NCBI RefSeq assembly: GCF_030160835.1
Contig: NZ_BSPC01000015.1
Coordinates: forward strand, 1-64,000
DNA: 64,000 nucleotides
From: Labrys miyagiensis
Lineage (GTDB): Bacteria > Pseudomonadota > Alphaproteobacteria > Rhizobiales > Labraceae
Direction: 5' to 3'
Part shown: positions 36,278 to 45,623 of the stretch, one piece after another
Layout of the letters: the number at the start of each line of letters is the position of its first letter
Position numbering within the stretch: position 1 is the stretch's first letter
The notes under the pieces: model-generated
What the model was told of the DNA's origin: nothing
Database searches by the model: none
What the model saw: the letters and a program-made list of their open reading frames with translations, nothing else
Translations under genes and position numbers: made by a program

Positions 36278-37192
36278 CTAAGCCGCGCGCCTGTGCGCCA
36301 GGGGCTGGCGCAGGCTCTCACGCATGATGTCACCAAGCCGGTCGATGGCGGGGCTCTGCTGGGCCTGCGTACTGTGCAGCAGCAGCGGCACCGTGGGCAG
36401 GGCAACCGGCAGGCCGGCCGTGGCGTCGAACGCCGTGAGATGGCCGGGCAGGCCGATCTCGGTGCGCAAGGTGACGCCCAGCCCGCCTGCGGCGGCAGCC
36501 CAGAGCCCGGACAGGCTGGAACTGGTGACCGCGATGCGCCAGGGGATGCCGGCGCGGTCGAGCGCTTCCGTCGCGGCGGTGCGGAACAGGCAGGGTGCTT
36601 CGAACATCACCAAAGGCACGGGTTCGTCTTTCGACGGCAGCTTCTCGATGAGAGAAGGGTTCGCCGGGCCGATCCACCGCATCGGCACATCGGCGAGATG
36701 CTCGCCACTGACGCCCGTCGATGCCGCACCCGTATAGTCGCCCCAGGTGATGGCCAGGTCGAGTTCGGCCGAGGCCAACCGGCGCAGGAGATCCGCATTG
36801 CGTGACAGGCGGGCCTCGATCCGCGCCTTGGGATGGGCACGGGCGAAGCGGCCGAGGATCTCGGGAAGCAGGGTCTCGCCGAGATCCTCCTGCACGCCGA
36901 AGCGGATATTGCCGGTGAGATCGCCGCCTCCGAGCGCCGACATGGTCTCATCGTTGAGATCGAGCAGCCGACGGGCGTAGGCGAGGAGCGTTTCGCCCGC
37001 CTCCGTCAGCGCCAGGCCACGCCCGGCTTTGCGAAAGATCGGCGTGCCGGCCTGATCCTCCAGCTTCTTCAGCTGCGCGCTGACGGCGGAGGTTGAGCGT
37101 CCGAGATGATCGGCGGCCCGTGCGAAACTGCCGAGTTCCATGCCGGTCACGAAACTGCGCAGGACGTCAAGATCGAGATTGATGTGGCGCAT
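36278..37192 (-). CDS. LysR family regulator
   Basis: 304 residues: winged HTH (SFARAADHLGRSTSAVSAQLKK) and a LysR substrate domain. It is divergent from a tautomerase and DUF4865 pair; regulator, tautomerase and DUF4865 form a recurring trio, so it probably controls them. A 15-bp palindrome at 37201-37215 lies 8 bases before the start codon and is well placed for autorepression. Confidence 0.9.
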   Translation of the reverse strand: MRHINLDLDVLRSFVTGMELGSFARAADHLGRSTSAVSAQLKKLEDQAGTPIFRKAGRGLALTEAGETLLAYARRLLDLNDETMSALGGGDLTGNIRFGVQEDLGETLLPEILGRFARAHPKARIEARLSRNADLLRRLASAELDLAITWGDYTGAASTGVSGEHLADVPMRWIGPANPSLIEKLPSKDEPVPLVMFEAPCLFRTAATEALDRAGIPWRIAVTSSSLSGLWAAAAGGLGVTLRTEIGLPGHLTAFDATAGLPVALPTVPLLLHSTQAQQSPAIDRLGDIMRESLRQPLAHRRAA

Positions 37193-37200
37193 AGAAATCG

Positions 37201-37215
37201 TCCCATTTTATGGGA
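37201..37215. promoter_or_regulatory. Palindrome TCCCAT-TTT-ATGGGA at the LysR start
   Basis: Two perfect 6-bp arms flank three bases. It lies in the 122-bp divergent gap, next to the LysR start, where LysR binding sites often occur. Direct repeats of TGCATGAT follow nearby at about 37243 and 37259. Confidence 0.5.
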
Positions 37216-37314
37216 TTGATGATCAAAAATTTCCTGATTTTCTGCATGATTATGCGGGTGCATGATGCGCGGGTCAAGGCAGCAGGCCTTGAGACCCATC
37301 GAAGGAAACGCATC

Positions 37315-37710
37315 ATGCCGCTCGCCAGAATTTCGCTCACCAGGGGTAGGTCGCCCGAGTATCGCCGCGCCCTTGCCGACAATGTTCATCGCGCGCTGGT
37401 CGAAGCCTTTGATGTGCCCGCTGATGATCGCTTCCAGATCGTCGAGGAGCTCGAGCCCGGCGCCCTGATCTATGACCGCAGCTATTTCGCCGGCCGGCGC
37501 TCGGATGATTTCGTCGTGATCGCCATCACGGCGGGCCGGCCACGCAGCACGGCGACGAAGAAACAGTTCTATCAACGGCTCGTTACCCTGCTCGGCGAGG
37601 CCCCCGGCATTCGTGCCGACGATGTGATGATCATTATCACGACGACCGAGCGCGATGGCTGGTCGTTCAGCAACGGCCTCGCCCAGCTGGCGGTGGAAGA
37701 AGTGGCTTGA
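37315..37710 (+). CDS. Tautomerase superfamily enzyme
   Basis: 131 residues; Met followed by Pro (MPLARISLTRG), the catalytic N-terminal proline of 4-oxalocrotonate tautomerase-like enzymes; Arg and the two-fold beta-alpha-beta repeat fit the longer MSAD/cis-CaaD-type subgroup. The substrate is unknown. ATG 37315 is chosen so that Pro2 becomes the N terminus. DUF4865 follows 10 bases later. Confidence 0.88.
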   Translation: MPLARISLTRGRSPEYRRALADNVHRALVEAFDVPADDRFQIVEELEPGALIYDRSYFAGRRSDDFVVIAITAGRPRSTATKKQFYQRLVTLLGEAPGIRADDVMIIITTTERDGWSFSNGLAQLAVEEVA

Positions 37711-37720
37711 GGAGGTAGCC

Positions 37721-38299
37721 ATGTACGCCATGCATTACGCCATCACGCTCCCGGCCGAGTACGACATGGGCATCATCCGCGAGCGCATCGCCACCAAGGG
37801 GCCTTTGCTCGACAATCTTCCGGGACTTGGCCTGAAGGCTTATCTGGTTCGCGAAAGAGGTGTCGCCGGTTCGCCTGTCAACCAATACGCCACCTTCTAT
37901 CTCTGGGCCTCAGCCGAGGGAATGGGCGGTTTCCTCTGGGGCGGGCGTGGATTCGGCGGCATCGTCTCCTCCTTCGGCCGCCCGCCGGTGCGGCACTGGA
38001 TAGGCGCAGCCTGTCTCGCCGGTGCGGAGCCGTTGAGCGCTGCGACGGCAGCTACAATCCGCGAGGAAGCCATGCCGCCCGACATCGATCCCTCTCTGGC
38101 GGTTTCGTCCGCCCTTGAGCAGGCAGCGGAGAGAGTAGGGCAGCCGGGCGTCTGTCTCTCGGCCCTGGCGGTCGATCCGCAATCCTGGCAGATCGTACAT
38201 TTCGCTCTCTCGGCGGGGGAGCCGGCCGGCGATGCTGGTACGCGCTACGAGGTCGGCCATATCTCGAGGCCGGAAATTAGCGCGATCCTTCAGGCGTGA
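37721..38299 (+). CDS. DUF4865 family protein
   Basis: 192 residues, no signal peptide; the segment ITLPAEYDMGIIRERIATKG and the later FYLWASAEGMGGFLWGG fit DUF4865. GAGGAGGTAGCC before ATG 37721 is a strong ribosome site. Its constant pairing with a tautomerase and LysR suggests a shared small-molecule pathway; no function is known. Confidence 0.8.
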   Translation: MYAMHYAITLPAEYDMGIIRERIATKGPLLDNLPGLGLKAYLVRERGVAGSPVNQYATFYLWASAEGMGGFLWGGRGFGGIVSSFGRPPVRHWIGAACLAGAEPLSAATAATIREEAMPPDIDPSLAVSSALEQAAERVGQPGVCLSALAVDPQSWQIVHFALSAGEPAGDAGTRYEVGHISRPEISAILQA

Positions 38300-38312
38300 C
38301 GCCTCGGGGGGA

Positions 38313-39335
38313 TCAGGCCAGCGCCTCCATCGTCTCCTTGATGGCGTCGAGCGATTTGACGGCCGCATCGGCGCCGAGCTCGATGATTTCGGCAGCCCTG
38401 TGAAAATCGAAGGCTGAGATGCGACCGAGGCGCGGTCCGATCGAGACATCGGGCGGATCGCCGGCGAGGCGGGAGCGGGAGATGCGGTCCTGCGTGATGT
38501 TGAAGGCCTCCATCATCACCGTGTGGATGCCGGGCGAGTTCCGCGTGCGCCGTATCGCGGGCTGTGCCGTGAAGCCGAAGCGGCGACGCACCAGCGACTT
38601 GGCCGCGCCCAGGGCGCCGGCCCCCCGGATGCGGCGGTTGGGCACCGGCGGATCGTCCAGATCCGAATCGGCGCCGAACGTATGAATCACGCCGCCGCGT
38701 CCCGTCAGTTCGCCATTGAGGTTTACGGCGATCACGGCACGCGCGCCAAGGGCGCGGGCGGCCGACACCGGCACCGGATTGACCAGGGCGCCATCCATCA
38801 GCCAGCGTCCACCGACACGCACGGGCTCGAAGATACCGGGCAGGGCATAGGAGGCACGCAAGGCGGTGACGAGATTGCCACGCGTGAGCCAGATCTCATG
38901 TCCGGGGCCGATCTCGGTGGCGATGGCGGCGAAGGGCATGCGCAGATTCTCGATCTGGACGCCATTCAGGCCGTCGTGCAGCATGCGTGCCAGCTTGGAG
39001 CCGGAGATCAGGCCGCTGCCGCCGAAATTGAAGTCCAGGAAATTGAGGACGCGGCGCTTGGTGAGGCTGCGGGCCCAGTCCTCGATCGCGTCGAGCTTGC
39101 CGGCGATATAGCAGCCGCCGACCACGGCGCCGATCGAGGTGCCGGCGATCACATCCACATCATATCCAGCTTCTTCGAGGACACGCAGCACGCCAATATG
39201 CGCAAAGCCGCGGGCGGCCCCGCCACCCAGCGCCAGGCCGATCACCGGGCGCGGAGGCTTGGCGATGTGATTTTCAGGCGGGGGCGATATTTCCACGACA
39301 TTTCCCTGACCTCTCCACGGCAAAGTCTGAAACAT
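38313..39335 (-). CDS. Patatin-like phospholipase (NTE/RssA type)
   Basis: 340 residues. The patatin catalytic dyad is visible: oxyanion loop GGGAARG (37-43), nucleophile Ser67 in GTSIG, and Asp in DGALVNPVP near residue 179. Enzymes of this kind hydrolyse phospholipids or lysophospholipids. No signal peptide; probably cytoplasmic or peripheral. Convergent with DUF4865, 13 bases apart. Confidence 0.9.
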   Translation of the reverse strand: MFQTLPWRGQGNVVEISPPPENHIAKPPRPVIGLALGGGAARGFAHIGVLRVLEEAGYDVDVIAGTSIGAVVGGCYIAGKLDAIEDWARSLTKRRVLNFLDFNFGGSGLISGSKLARMLHDGLNGVQIENLRMPFAAIATEIGPGHEIWLTRGNLVTALRASYALPGIFEPVRVGGRWLMDGALVNPVPVSAARALGARAVIAVNLNGELTGRGGVIHTFGADSDLDDPPVPNRRIRGAGALGAAKSLVRRRFGFTAQPAIRRTRNSPGIHTVMMEAFNITQDRISRSRLAGDPPDVSIGPRLGRISAFDFHRAAEIIELGADAAVKSLDAIKETMEALA

Positions 39336-39725
39336 AATGCATTCCTGACCGCATAAGCACTCAAAAGAACAAGAGGCCTTCCGCTAGGTATGAAACGCCC
39401 CGGCCTTGTCGAAATGGTGGCATCGCCTTCACCTATCCACAATAGCACGTGATCAGCTTGCTTTGACGTGCGCCTTCAGGGGGTTGTGGACCATGAATAG
39501 GGCTTAGGCGGGAGCCATTTTGGCTGAGTAAAAGGAGGAGGATGCAAGCCTTCCGGCTCGCTACAACCACCGCAGGCAAAGCCTGAGATGAGGACGAGCT
39601 TATCAATCAAGGACGCCCTGCCGAGGCTTGTCAATCCTGGCCTCATCCAAGTCTCATCCATGGTCCACAACTGTCTCAGGGCCTGAGACTTGCCCCGAAT
39701 CACCACTTTTTTGTAAGTCAACCGC
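39336..39725. other. 390-bp intergenic region upstream of parC
   Basis: Divergent gap between the patatin gene and parC. It contains a 189-bp segment (39483-39671) bounded by 13-bp inverted repeats GTTGTGGACCATG. No protein-coding sequence is convincing. The parC promoter should lie in the last 55 bases. Confidence 0.6.
39483..39671. mobile_element. Candidate small non-autonomous element with 13-bp terminal inverted repeats
   Basis: GTTGTGGACCATG (39483-39495) and its exact complement (39659-39671) border 163 bases. A CAGGG motif occurs just outside the left end and again a few bases beyond the right end. There is no transposase inside; it could be a MITE or a chance hairpin. Confidence 0.35.
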
Positions 39726-41975
39726 ATGGATGAAACGGACGACCTGCCGGCGGGCGATGGGATTGAGGCGGTCAACCTGCGCGATGCGCTGGAAGAGCGC
39801 TACCTTGCCTATGCGCTTTCCACCATCATGGGCCGCGCCTTGCCGGATGCCCGCGACGGCCTGAAGCCGGTGCACCGGCGCATCCTGCATGCGATGCGCC
39901 TCCTGCGGCTCGACCCCGACCAGGCCTTCAAGAAATGCGCCCGCGTCGTCGGCGACGTCATCGGTAAGTTCCACCCCCATGGCGACCAGGCGGTCTATGA
40001 CGCGCTGGTGCGCCTTGCCCAGAATTTCGCCCAGCGCTACCCGCTTGTCGACGGGCAGGGCAATTTCGGCAATATCGATGGCGATAACGCCGCTGCCTAC
40101 CGCTACACCGAAGCCCGCCTGACCGAAACCGCCATGCTGATCCTGGAAGGGATCAACGAGGACGCGGTGGATTTCCGCGCCACCTATAATGGCGAGGACG
40201 AGGAGCCGGTGGTGATGCCCGGCGCCTTCCCGAACCTGCTCGCCAATGGCGCACAGGGCATCGCGGTGGGCATGGCAACCTCGATCCCGCCGCACAATGC
40301 CTATGAGCTCTGCCAGGCGGCGTTGCATCTTATCGAGAATCCGAAGGCTTCCACCGCCGATCTCCTCCAGTTCGTGAAGGGACCGGATTTTCCCACCGGC
40401 GGCATCTGCATCGAAAGCGCGGGTTCGATCGAAGAGAGCTATCGCACGGGCCGCGGCGGCTTCCGCGTGCGCGCCCGCTGGCACAAGGAGGATCTCGGCC
40501 GAGGCACCTGGGTGATCGTCGTCACCGAGATCCCGTGGCTCGTCCAGAAGAGCCGCCTGATCGAGAAGCTCGCCGAGCTGCTGGAAGAGCGCAAGCTGCC
40601 GCTGGTCGGCGACATCCGAGATGAGTCGGCCGAAGATGTGCGCGTCGTCATCGAGCCGAAGTCGCGCAATGTCGACGAAGCCGTGCTGATGGAATCGGTG
40701 TTCAAGCTCTCCGAACTCGAGAGCCGCATTCCGCTCAACATGAATGTGCTGGTCGACGGCCAGGTGCCGCGCGTGCTTTCGCTCGGCGAGGCGCTGCAGC
40801 AATGGCTCAGCCATCGTCGCGTCGTGCTGGTCCGCCGCTCCAAGCACCGCCTTGCCGCCGTCGAAAGGCGCATGGAGGTACTGGCCGGCTATATCATTGC
40901 CTATCTCAATCTCGACGAGGTGATCCGCATCATCCGCTTCGAGGATGAGCCCAAGGACGAGTTGATCAGGGCGTTCGATCTCACCGACGTCCAGGCCGAG
41001 GCCATCCTCAACATGCGCCTGCGCAACCTGCGCAAGCTCGAGGAGATGGAGCTCAAACGCGAGCATGACGAACTTGCCAAGGAGAAGGCGGGCATCGAAA
41101 AGCTCCTCGGCTCCGAGGCGCTGCAGTGGAAGACGGTGGGCTGGCAGATCGGCGAAGTCGCCAAGAAATACGGGCCCGATACGCCGCTCGGCAAGCGCCG
41201 CACGGAGATCGATGCGTCGAAGGCCGGCAATATCGACCTGTCCACCGTGACGGCTGCGATGGTCGAGCGCGAGCCGATCACCGTGATCGTTTCGGAAAAA
41301 GGCTGGATCAGGGCCATGAAGGGACATCTGGGCGATCTCTCCGCGCTCAGCTTCAAGGCGGACGATCGGCTCAAGCTCGGCTTCCAGACCGAGACGACGG
41401 CCAGACTCCTCGTCGTCACCACCAACGGCAAGGTCTACACGCTCGAAGCCTCCAAGCTGCCGGGCGGGCGCAGCATGGGCGAGCCCATCCGCCTGATGGT
41501 CGACATCGACGAGGGCGCCGACGTCCTCGACGTCTTTGCCTATCAGGGCGGACGCAAGCTCCTGATTGCGGCCAGCGACGGACGTGGTTTCGTGGTGCTA
41601 GAGGATGACATCCTCGCCAACACCCGCAAGGGCAAGTCCGTGCTCAATGTCGACGCGCCCGCCGAGGCGAAGGTCGTCGTACCGGCTGCCGGCGATATGG
41701 TGGCGGTGATCGGCGAGAACCGGAAGTTGCTGGTCTTCCCGCTGCACCAGGTCACCGAGATGTCGCGGGGCAGGGGCGTGCGCCTGCAGAAATATAAGGA
41801 TGGTGGCCTGTCCGATATCCGCGTCTTCGACAAGGCGCAGGGCCTGACCTGGACCGATTCCTCCGACCGCACCTGGACGGTGACGGATCTGGTGGAATGG
41901 ACCGGCAACCGCGCCGATGCCGGTCGCCTGCCGCCCAAGGGCTTCCCGAAGAACAACAAGTTCACCGGGAAATAG
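39726..41975 (+). CDS. parC: DNA topoisomerase IV subunit A
   Basis: 749 residues, full length. It decatenates daughter chromosomes with ParE. The active-site tyrosine is Tyr127 in RYTEARL; HPHGD and VYDALVRL are in place. In the quinolone region the residue matching E. coli Ser80 is Gln88 and the one matching Glu84 is Asp92. The C-terminal beta-pinwheel blades are visible as repeated [18 protein letters not shown]-type units. GyrA has longer CTD repeats, and the N-terminal sequence also fits ParC, so the call is firm. Confidence 0.95.
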   Translation: MDETDDLPAGDGIEAVNLRDALEERYLAYALSTIMGRALPDARDGLKPVHRRILHAMRLLRLDPDQAFKKCARVVGDVIGKFHPHGDQAVYDALVRLAQNFAQRYPLVDGQGNFGNIDGDNAAAYRYTEARLTETAMLILEGINEDAVDFRATYNGEDEEPVVMPGAFPNLLANGAQGIAVGMATSIPPHNAYELCQAALHLIENPKASTADLLQFVKGPDFPTGGICIESAGSIEESYRTGRGGFRVRARWHKEDLGRGTWVIVVTEIPWLVQKSRLIEKLAELLEERKLPLVGDIRDESAEDVRVVIEPKSRNVDEAVLMESVFKLSELESRIPLNMNVLVDGQVPRVLSLGEALQQWLSHRRVVLVRRSKHRLAAVERRMEVLAGYIIAYLNLDEVIRIIRFEDEPKDELIRAFDLTDVQAEAILNMRLRNLRKLEEMELKREHDELAKEKAGIEKLLGSEALQWKTVGWQIGEVAKKYGPDTPLGKRRTEIDASKAGNIDLSTVTAAMVEREPITVIVSEKGWIRAMKGHLGDLSALSFKADDRLKLGFQTETTARLLVVTTNGKVYTLEASKLPGGRSMGEPIRLMVDIDEGADVLDVFAYQGGRKLLIAASDGRGFVVLEDDILANTRKGKSVLNVDAPAEAKVVVPAAGDMVAVIGENRKLLVFPLHQVTEMSRGRGVRLQKYKDGGLSDIRVFDKAQGLTWTDSSDRTWTVTDLVEWTGNRADAGRLPPKGFPKNNKFTGK

Positions 41976-42169
41976 CGCAGGCGTTGGCTGGCAGGAGCCA
42001 AGCGGTCTTGGTGGTACAAGCGAGCCACCCTGAACCCTTGGTGAACAAGCCCTTAAAAATTAGCGGCTTTGTGCCGCTGCCTTTGCCACAATTACGCCCG
42101 CGGTCTCCAAGAATGTGTCTGCATTCTGCCTTGCTGACGTAAGGCCAACCGGGCGTTGTTCCGGTAAGT

Positions 42170-42994
42170 ATGGATTGCACGATGACGATCAGGACAAAGC
42201 TGCTACTGCCCCTTGTCGCACTGCTGGCACTGGGTGGTGCGGCACAGGCTCAGGAATGGGGCTATCCCCGCGGATATGTCGACATCCCCGATGATGGCGG
42301 GGACGACGGCTACTACCAGCCGCGCGGGTCGCATTATTGGCGGGAGCCGCCGCCCGACTATCGCTCGGATCGTCAGCTCGATGATTCCTACGATTATCGC
42401 AACGATCCCAACGGCTACTATGGCGACGAGGACGGCAACTTCCAGCCCCAGCGTCGGCCCAAGCAGCAAGAGGATGCTTCGATCGATCCCAACCAGATGG
42501 CGCCCAATCTGGATTCCGGCGTCAAGGATGACGAGCAGGCCGCCCTGCTGAAGTCGCCGATCAAGCGCACCGTCGTGCCGTTCTCAGGCTACGCGGCGGG
42601 CACGATCGTGATCTCCACGCAGGAGCGCCGTCTCTATTACGTACTGGAGGACGGAAATTCCGCGCTTAAATACGGCATCGGCGTCGGCAAGGAGGGCTTT
42701 TCCTGGAAGGGCACGCAGACCATCAGCCGCAAGCGCGAATGGCCGGACTGGGCGCCGCCCAAGGAAATGATCGCCCGCCGTCCCGAATTGCCCGATCATA
42801 TGGATGGCGGCCTCAACAACCCGCTGGGGGCGAGGGCGCTCTATCTCGGCGACACGCTGTACCGCATCCATGGCACCAATGAGCCGAACTCCATCGGCAA
42901 GGCGGTGTCGTCGGGATGCATCCGCATGGCTGATCCGGATGTGATGGATCTCTACAACCGGGTCGACGTCGGCGCGACAGTGGTGGTGCTGTAG
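42170..42994 (+). CDS. L,D-transpeptidase (YkuD/ErfK family)
   Basis: 274 residues. Signal peptide from ATG 42170 or 42182 (MTIRTKLLLPLVALLALGG, cleavage near AQA). A Tyr/Asp/Gly-rich low-complexity linker (about 35-100) precedes the YkuD domain (about 140-270) with the catalytic HGTNEP and SSGCIRM motifs (Cys nucleophile). Such enzymes make 3-3 cross-links in peptidoglycan, abundant in polar-growing rhizobia. The linker could bind cell wall. Confidence 0.92.
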   Translation: MDCTMTIRTKLLLPLVALLALGGAAQAQEWGYPRGYVDIPDDGGDDGYYQPRGSHYWREPPPDYRSDRQLDDSYDYRNDPNGYYGDEDGNFQPQRRPKQQEDASIDPNQMAPNLDSGVKDDEQAALLKSPIKRTVVPFSGYAAGTIVISTQERRLYYVLEDGNSALKYGIGVGKEGFSWKGTQTISRKREWPDWAPPKEMIARRPELPDHMDGGLNNPLGARALYLGDTLYRIHGTNEPNSIGKAVSSGCIRMADPDVMDLYNRVDVGATVVVL

Positions 42995-42995
42995 C

Positions 42996-43187
42996 CTGGG
43001 AGCGCGGACGTTTCGTCCGCTCTTGAAACGGTGCGGGTACATGAATGTCTGAGGCTTTGTCGCCCGCTCGGAACGTCGGTTCGCTACGTTGGAGTGACGA
43101 AAACAAGGTCGCGCTCTATTCTCAACGCTCATCGTTTCAAGAGCGGACGAGACGTCCGCGCTCCCAGCAAGGTGTCCGCGCTCCCAG
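42996..43187. repeat. Long inverted repeat, CTGGGAGCGCGGAC family, abutting the phosphatidyltransferase gene
   Basis: 35-bp arms at 42996-43030 and 43133-43167 differ at one base. A third half-unit (TGTCCGCGCTCCCAG, about 43172-43186) follows and ends 2 bases before the ATG of the next gene, so the ribosome-binding region is made of repeat sequence. The family also occurs at 28371-28456. Confidence 0.88.
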
Positions 43188-43188
43188 G

Positions 43189-43719
43189 ATGACCATACCC
43201 AACCTCATCACCATCTTCCGATTCTGCCTGGTACCGCTGGCGGTGTGGTGCATCGGAGCGGGCGCCTGGGGCTGGGCCTTCGTCGCTTTCCTGGTCGCGG
43301 GCGTGTCGGATGGCATCGACGGCTACATCGCCAAGCGCTTCGACATGCGCAGCAAACTGGGCGCGGTTCTCGATCCCCTGGCGGACAAGGCACTGCTGGT
43401 CTCGATCTTCGTGACGCTCGGCATCGTCGGCGTCGTGCCGCTCTGGCTGGTGATCCTCGCCGTCTTCCGAGACCTGATGATCATTGGCGCGGTGCTGGTG
43501 TCCTGGGTCATGGAGCAGCCGATGACGATCGCCCCCTCGCAGCTCTCCAAGCTCAACACGGCGACGCAGATTGTTTTCGTCGTGCTCGTGCTGTTCGCCA
43601 AGGGGACGGGCTGGCCCTTTCCGTTCCTCATCGAGGCGGGCAGTGCGATCGTCGCGGTCTTGACCATTGCCTCCGCTGCCGCCTATCTGCGCCAGTGGCT
43701 CAACCATATGGCGAGCTGA
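43189..43719 (+). CDS. CDP-alcohol phosphatidyltransferase family protein
   Basis: 176 residues with four to five membrane helices. CDP-alcohol motif D-x2-DG-x2-A-...-G-x3-D-x3-D spans Asp41, Asp44, Ala48, Gly58, Asp62 and Asp66; Lys49 replaces the usual Arg. Probably transfers a phosphatidyl group, as PgsA does to glycerol-3-phosphate, but the exact acceptor is unsure. ATG 43189 is the first start consistent with the family N terminus TIPNLITIFRF. First gene of the cluster with the AI-2E permease and hdaA. Confidence 0.85.
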   Translation: MTIPNLITIFRFCLVPLAVWCIGAGAWGWAFVAFLVAGVSDGIDGYIAKRFDMRSKLGAVLDPLADKALLVSIFVTLGIVGVVPLWLVILAVFRDLMIIGAVLVSWVMEQPMTIAPSQLSKLNTATQIVFVVLVLFAKGTGWPFPFLIEAGSAIVAVLTIASAAAYLRQWLNHMAS

Positions 43720-43747
43720 TCGAGTTGAAGGTTCCGGGAGTGTGGGT

Positions 43748-44866
43748 ATGAGCTTTCAACGGCAGATCTATTTCTGGCTGGGTGCGCTGGCGCTGTTCAT
43801 CGCGCTGATCTGGCTGCTGCAGGGCATGCTGTTCCCCTTCGTGGGCGGGCTGGCGATCGCCTATTTCCTCGATCCCATCGCCGACAGGCTGGAGCGCCTG
43901 GGCCTGCCCCGCTGGGCGGCGGCTTCGGTGATCCTGCTCTGCTTCATCTTCATCCTCGTCCTGGCTATCCTGCTGCTGGTGCCGGTGCTGGGCGACCAGT
44001 TCAACGGCCTGCGCGAGCGCCTGCCGAGCTATGTCGCTTCCCTCCAGCGTATCCTGGCCCAGCTCAACCAGGGCTGGCTCGGCAGCCTGGTGGGCGATCG
44101 CATCCAGAACATCCAGAAGTCTCTCGGCGACTATGTCGGGCAGGGGGCTGCCTTGCTCGGCACCTTCCTCTCCTCGGTCCTCTCCTCGATCTGGTCCGGC
44201 GGGCAGGCCGTGATCGGGGTGGCCAGCGCGCTGATCGTCACCCCGGTGGTGGCTTTCTACATCCTGCTCGACTGGGATGGCATGATCGCCCGGGTCGACA
44301 GCTGGCTGCCGCGCGACCATGCCGAGCCGATACGGGGCATCTTCCGCGATGTCGACCGGGCGATCGCCGGCTTCGTGCGCGGGCAGGCCACGGTCTGCGT
44401 GCTGCTCGGCCTGTTCTATGGTTCCTGCCTGACCTTCGCCGGCGTCAGCTTCGGCTTCCTTATCGGCCTGTGCACCGGGCTCGCCTCCTTCATTCCCTAT
44501 GTCGGCTCGATCCTCGGCTTCGTCGTCACGCTCGCGGTGGCGCTGGTGCAGGTCTGGCCGGACTGGCATCTGCCCGTCTATGTCGCCATCATCTTCGGCC
44601 TCGGCCAGGTCCTGGAAGGCTATGTGCTCTCGCCAAGGCTGGTGGGCGGGTCGGTCGGGCTGCATCCCGTCTGGCTGATGTTCTCGCTGCTCGCGGCCGG
44701 CAGCCTGTTCGGCTTCATCGGCCTGCTCGTGGCCGTGCCGGTCGCCGCCGCCATCGGCGTGCTCGTTCGCTTCGCGCTTGGCCGCTACCTCGCCAGCTCC
44801 TATTATACCGGCCACGTCTCTGCTGGACATGTCGCCCCGCCGACGCCGCCGGACTCTCCGCGATGA
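43748..44866 (+). CDS. AI-2E family transporter (PerM-like)
   Basis: 372 residues, eight-helix AI-2E/UPF0118 permease (FVGGLAIAYFLDPIADRLE; GLCTGLASFIPYVGSI). The family includes quorum-signal exporters and ion or small-molecule permeases, so the substrate is open. The C-terminal tail is Pro-rich. Translation of hdaA starts within its stop (ATGA). Starts 28 bases after the previous gene. Confidence 0.9.
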   Translation: MSFQRQIYFWLGALALFIALIWLLQGMLFPFVGGLAIAYFLDPIADRLERLGLPRWAAASVILLCFIFILVLAILLLVPVLGDQFNGLRERLPSYVASLQRILAQLNQGWLGSLVGDRIQNIQKSLGDYVGQGAALLGTFLSSVLSSIWSGGQAVIGVASALIVTPVVAFYILLDWDGMIARVDSWLPRDHAEPIRGIFRDVDRAIAGFVRGQATVCVLLGLFYGSCLTFAGVSFGFLIGLCTGLASFIPYVGSILGFVVTLAVALVQVWPDWHLPVYVAIIFGLGQVLEGYVLSPRLVGGSVGLHPVWLMFSLLAAGSLFGFIGLLVAVPVAAAIGVLVRFALGRYLASSYYTGHVSAGHVAPPTPPDSPR

Positions 44867-45552
44867 CCCTTCCTCGGCAATTGGCGCTCGACCTACCGCC
44901 GCTGACCTCATTCAGCCGCGAGGACTTCCTTGTCTCGCCTTCCAACGAAGGCGCCTACGCCTTCATCGAGCGCTGGCCCGACTGGCCGGCCAGGCGTGCG
45001 CTGCTGATCGGGCCGACCGGCTCCGGCAAGAGCCATCTCGCCGCGATCTGGTCGGAAGCCGCCAAGGCCGTGATCATGCCGGCCGGGCTGCTCGGCGACG
45101 AGGCCGTGCCGGAACTGGTGGCGCGAGGCGCCGTCGTGCTTGAGGATGCCCAGGCTGGTATCGACGAGACGGCGCTGTTCCATCTGCTCAACCTGGTGGG
45201 CGAGGCTGGTGCTTCCTTGCTGATCACGGCGCATGAAGCTCCCGATCGCTGGGGCCTCGGCCTGCCCGATCTCATCTCGCGCCTGCGCGCCATGACGGTG
45301 CTCACCATCGACACCCCGGATGACGATCTCTTCCGCATGCTGCTGGTGAAGTTGTTCCTCGATCGCCAGCTCGTGGTCGACACCAGCGTGGTCGATTTCC
45401 TGGTCAGGCGTATCGAGCGTTCCTTCGATGCCGCGCGCCAGGTCGTGGCCGTGCTCGACCGGGAGGGCCTGTCGCGGGGGCGGCGCATCACCAGGGCACT
45501 GGCCGGTGAACTTCTCAAGGAAGTTCTTGCACAACCCGATGAAAGCGAGTGA
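44863..45552 (+). CDS. hdaA: DnaA-related regulatory inactivation protein HdaA
   Basis: 229 residues. The N-terminal motif QLALDLP (6-12) is a sliding-clamp binding motif, as in Hda; the AAA+ P-loop GPTGSGKS is at 50-57 and Walker B is VVLEDAQ. No DNA-binding domain IV follows, which separates it from DnaA. It stimulates DnaA-ATP hydrolysis at the clamp, limiting re-initiation. Overlap (ATGA) with the permease gene implies coupled translation. Confidence 0.92.
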   Translation: MTLPRQLALDLPPLTSFSREDFLVSPSNEGAYAFIERWPDWPARRALLIGPTGSGKSHLAAIWSEAAKAVIMPAGLLGDEAVPELVARGAVVLEDAQAGIDETALFHLLNLVGEAGASLLITAHEAPDRWGLGLPDLISRLRAMTVLTIDTPDDDLFRMLLVKLFLDRQLVVDTSVVDFLVRRIERSFDAARQVVAVLDREGLSRGRRITRALAGELLKEVLAQPDESE

Positions 45553-45623
45553 CTCTTCGGCCGTTCCATTTGTGACAGAACTGTCACAAAGGCGGCGTAG
45601 AGCGAGAGCGAACGGCGCGGGCG

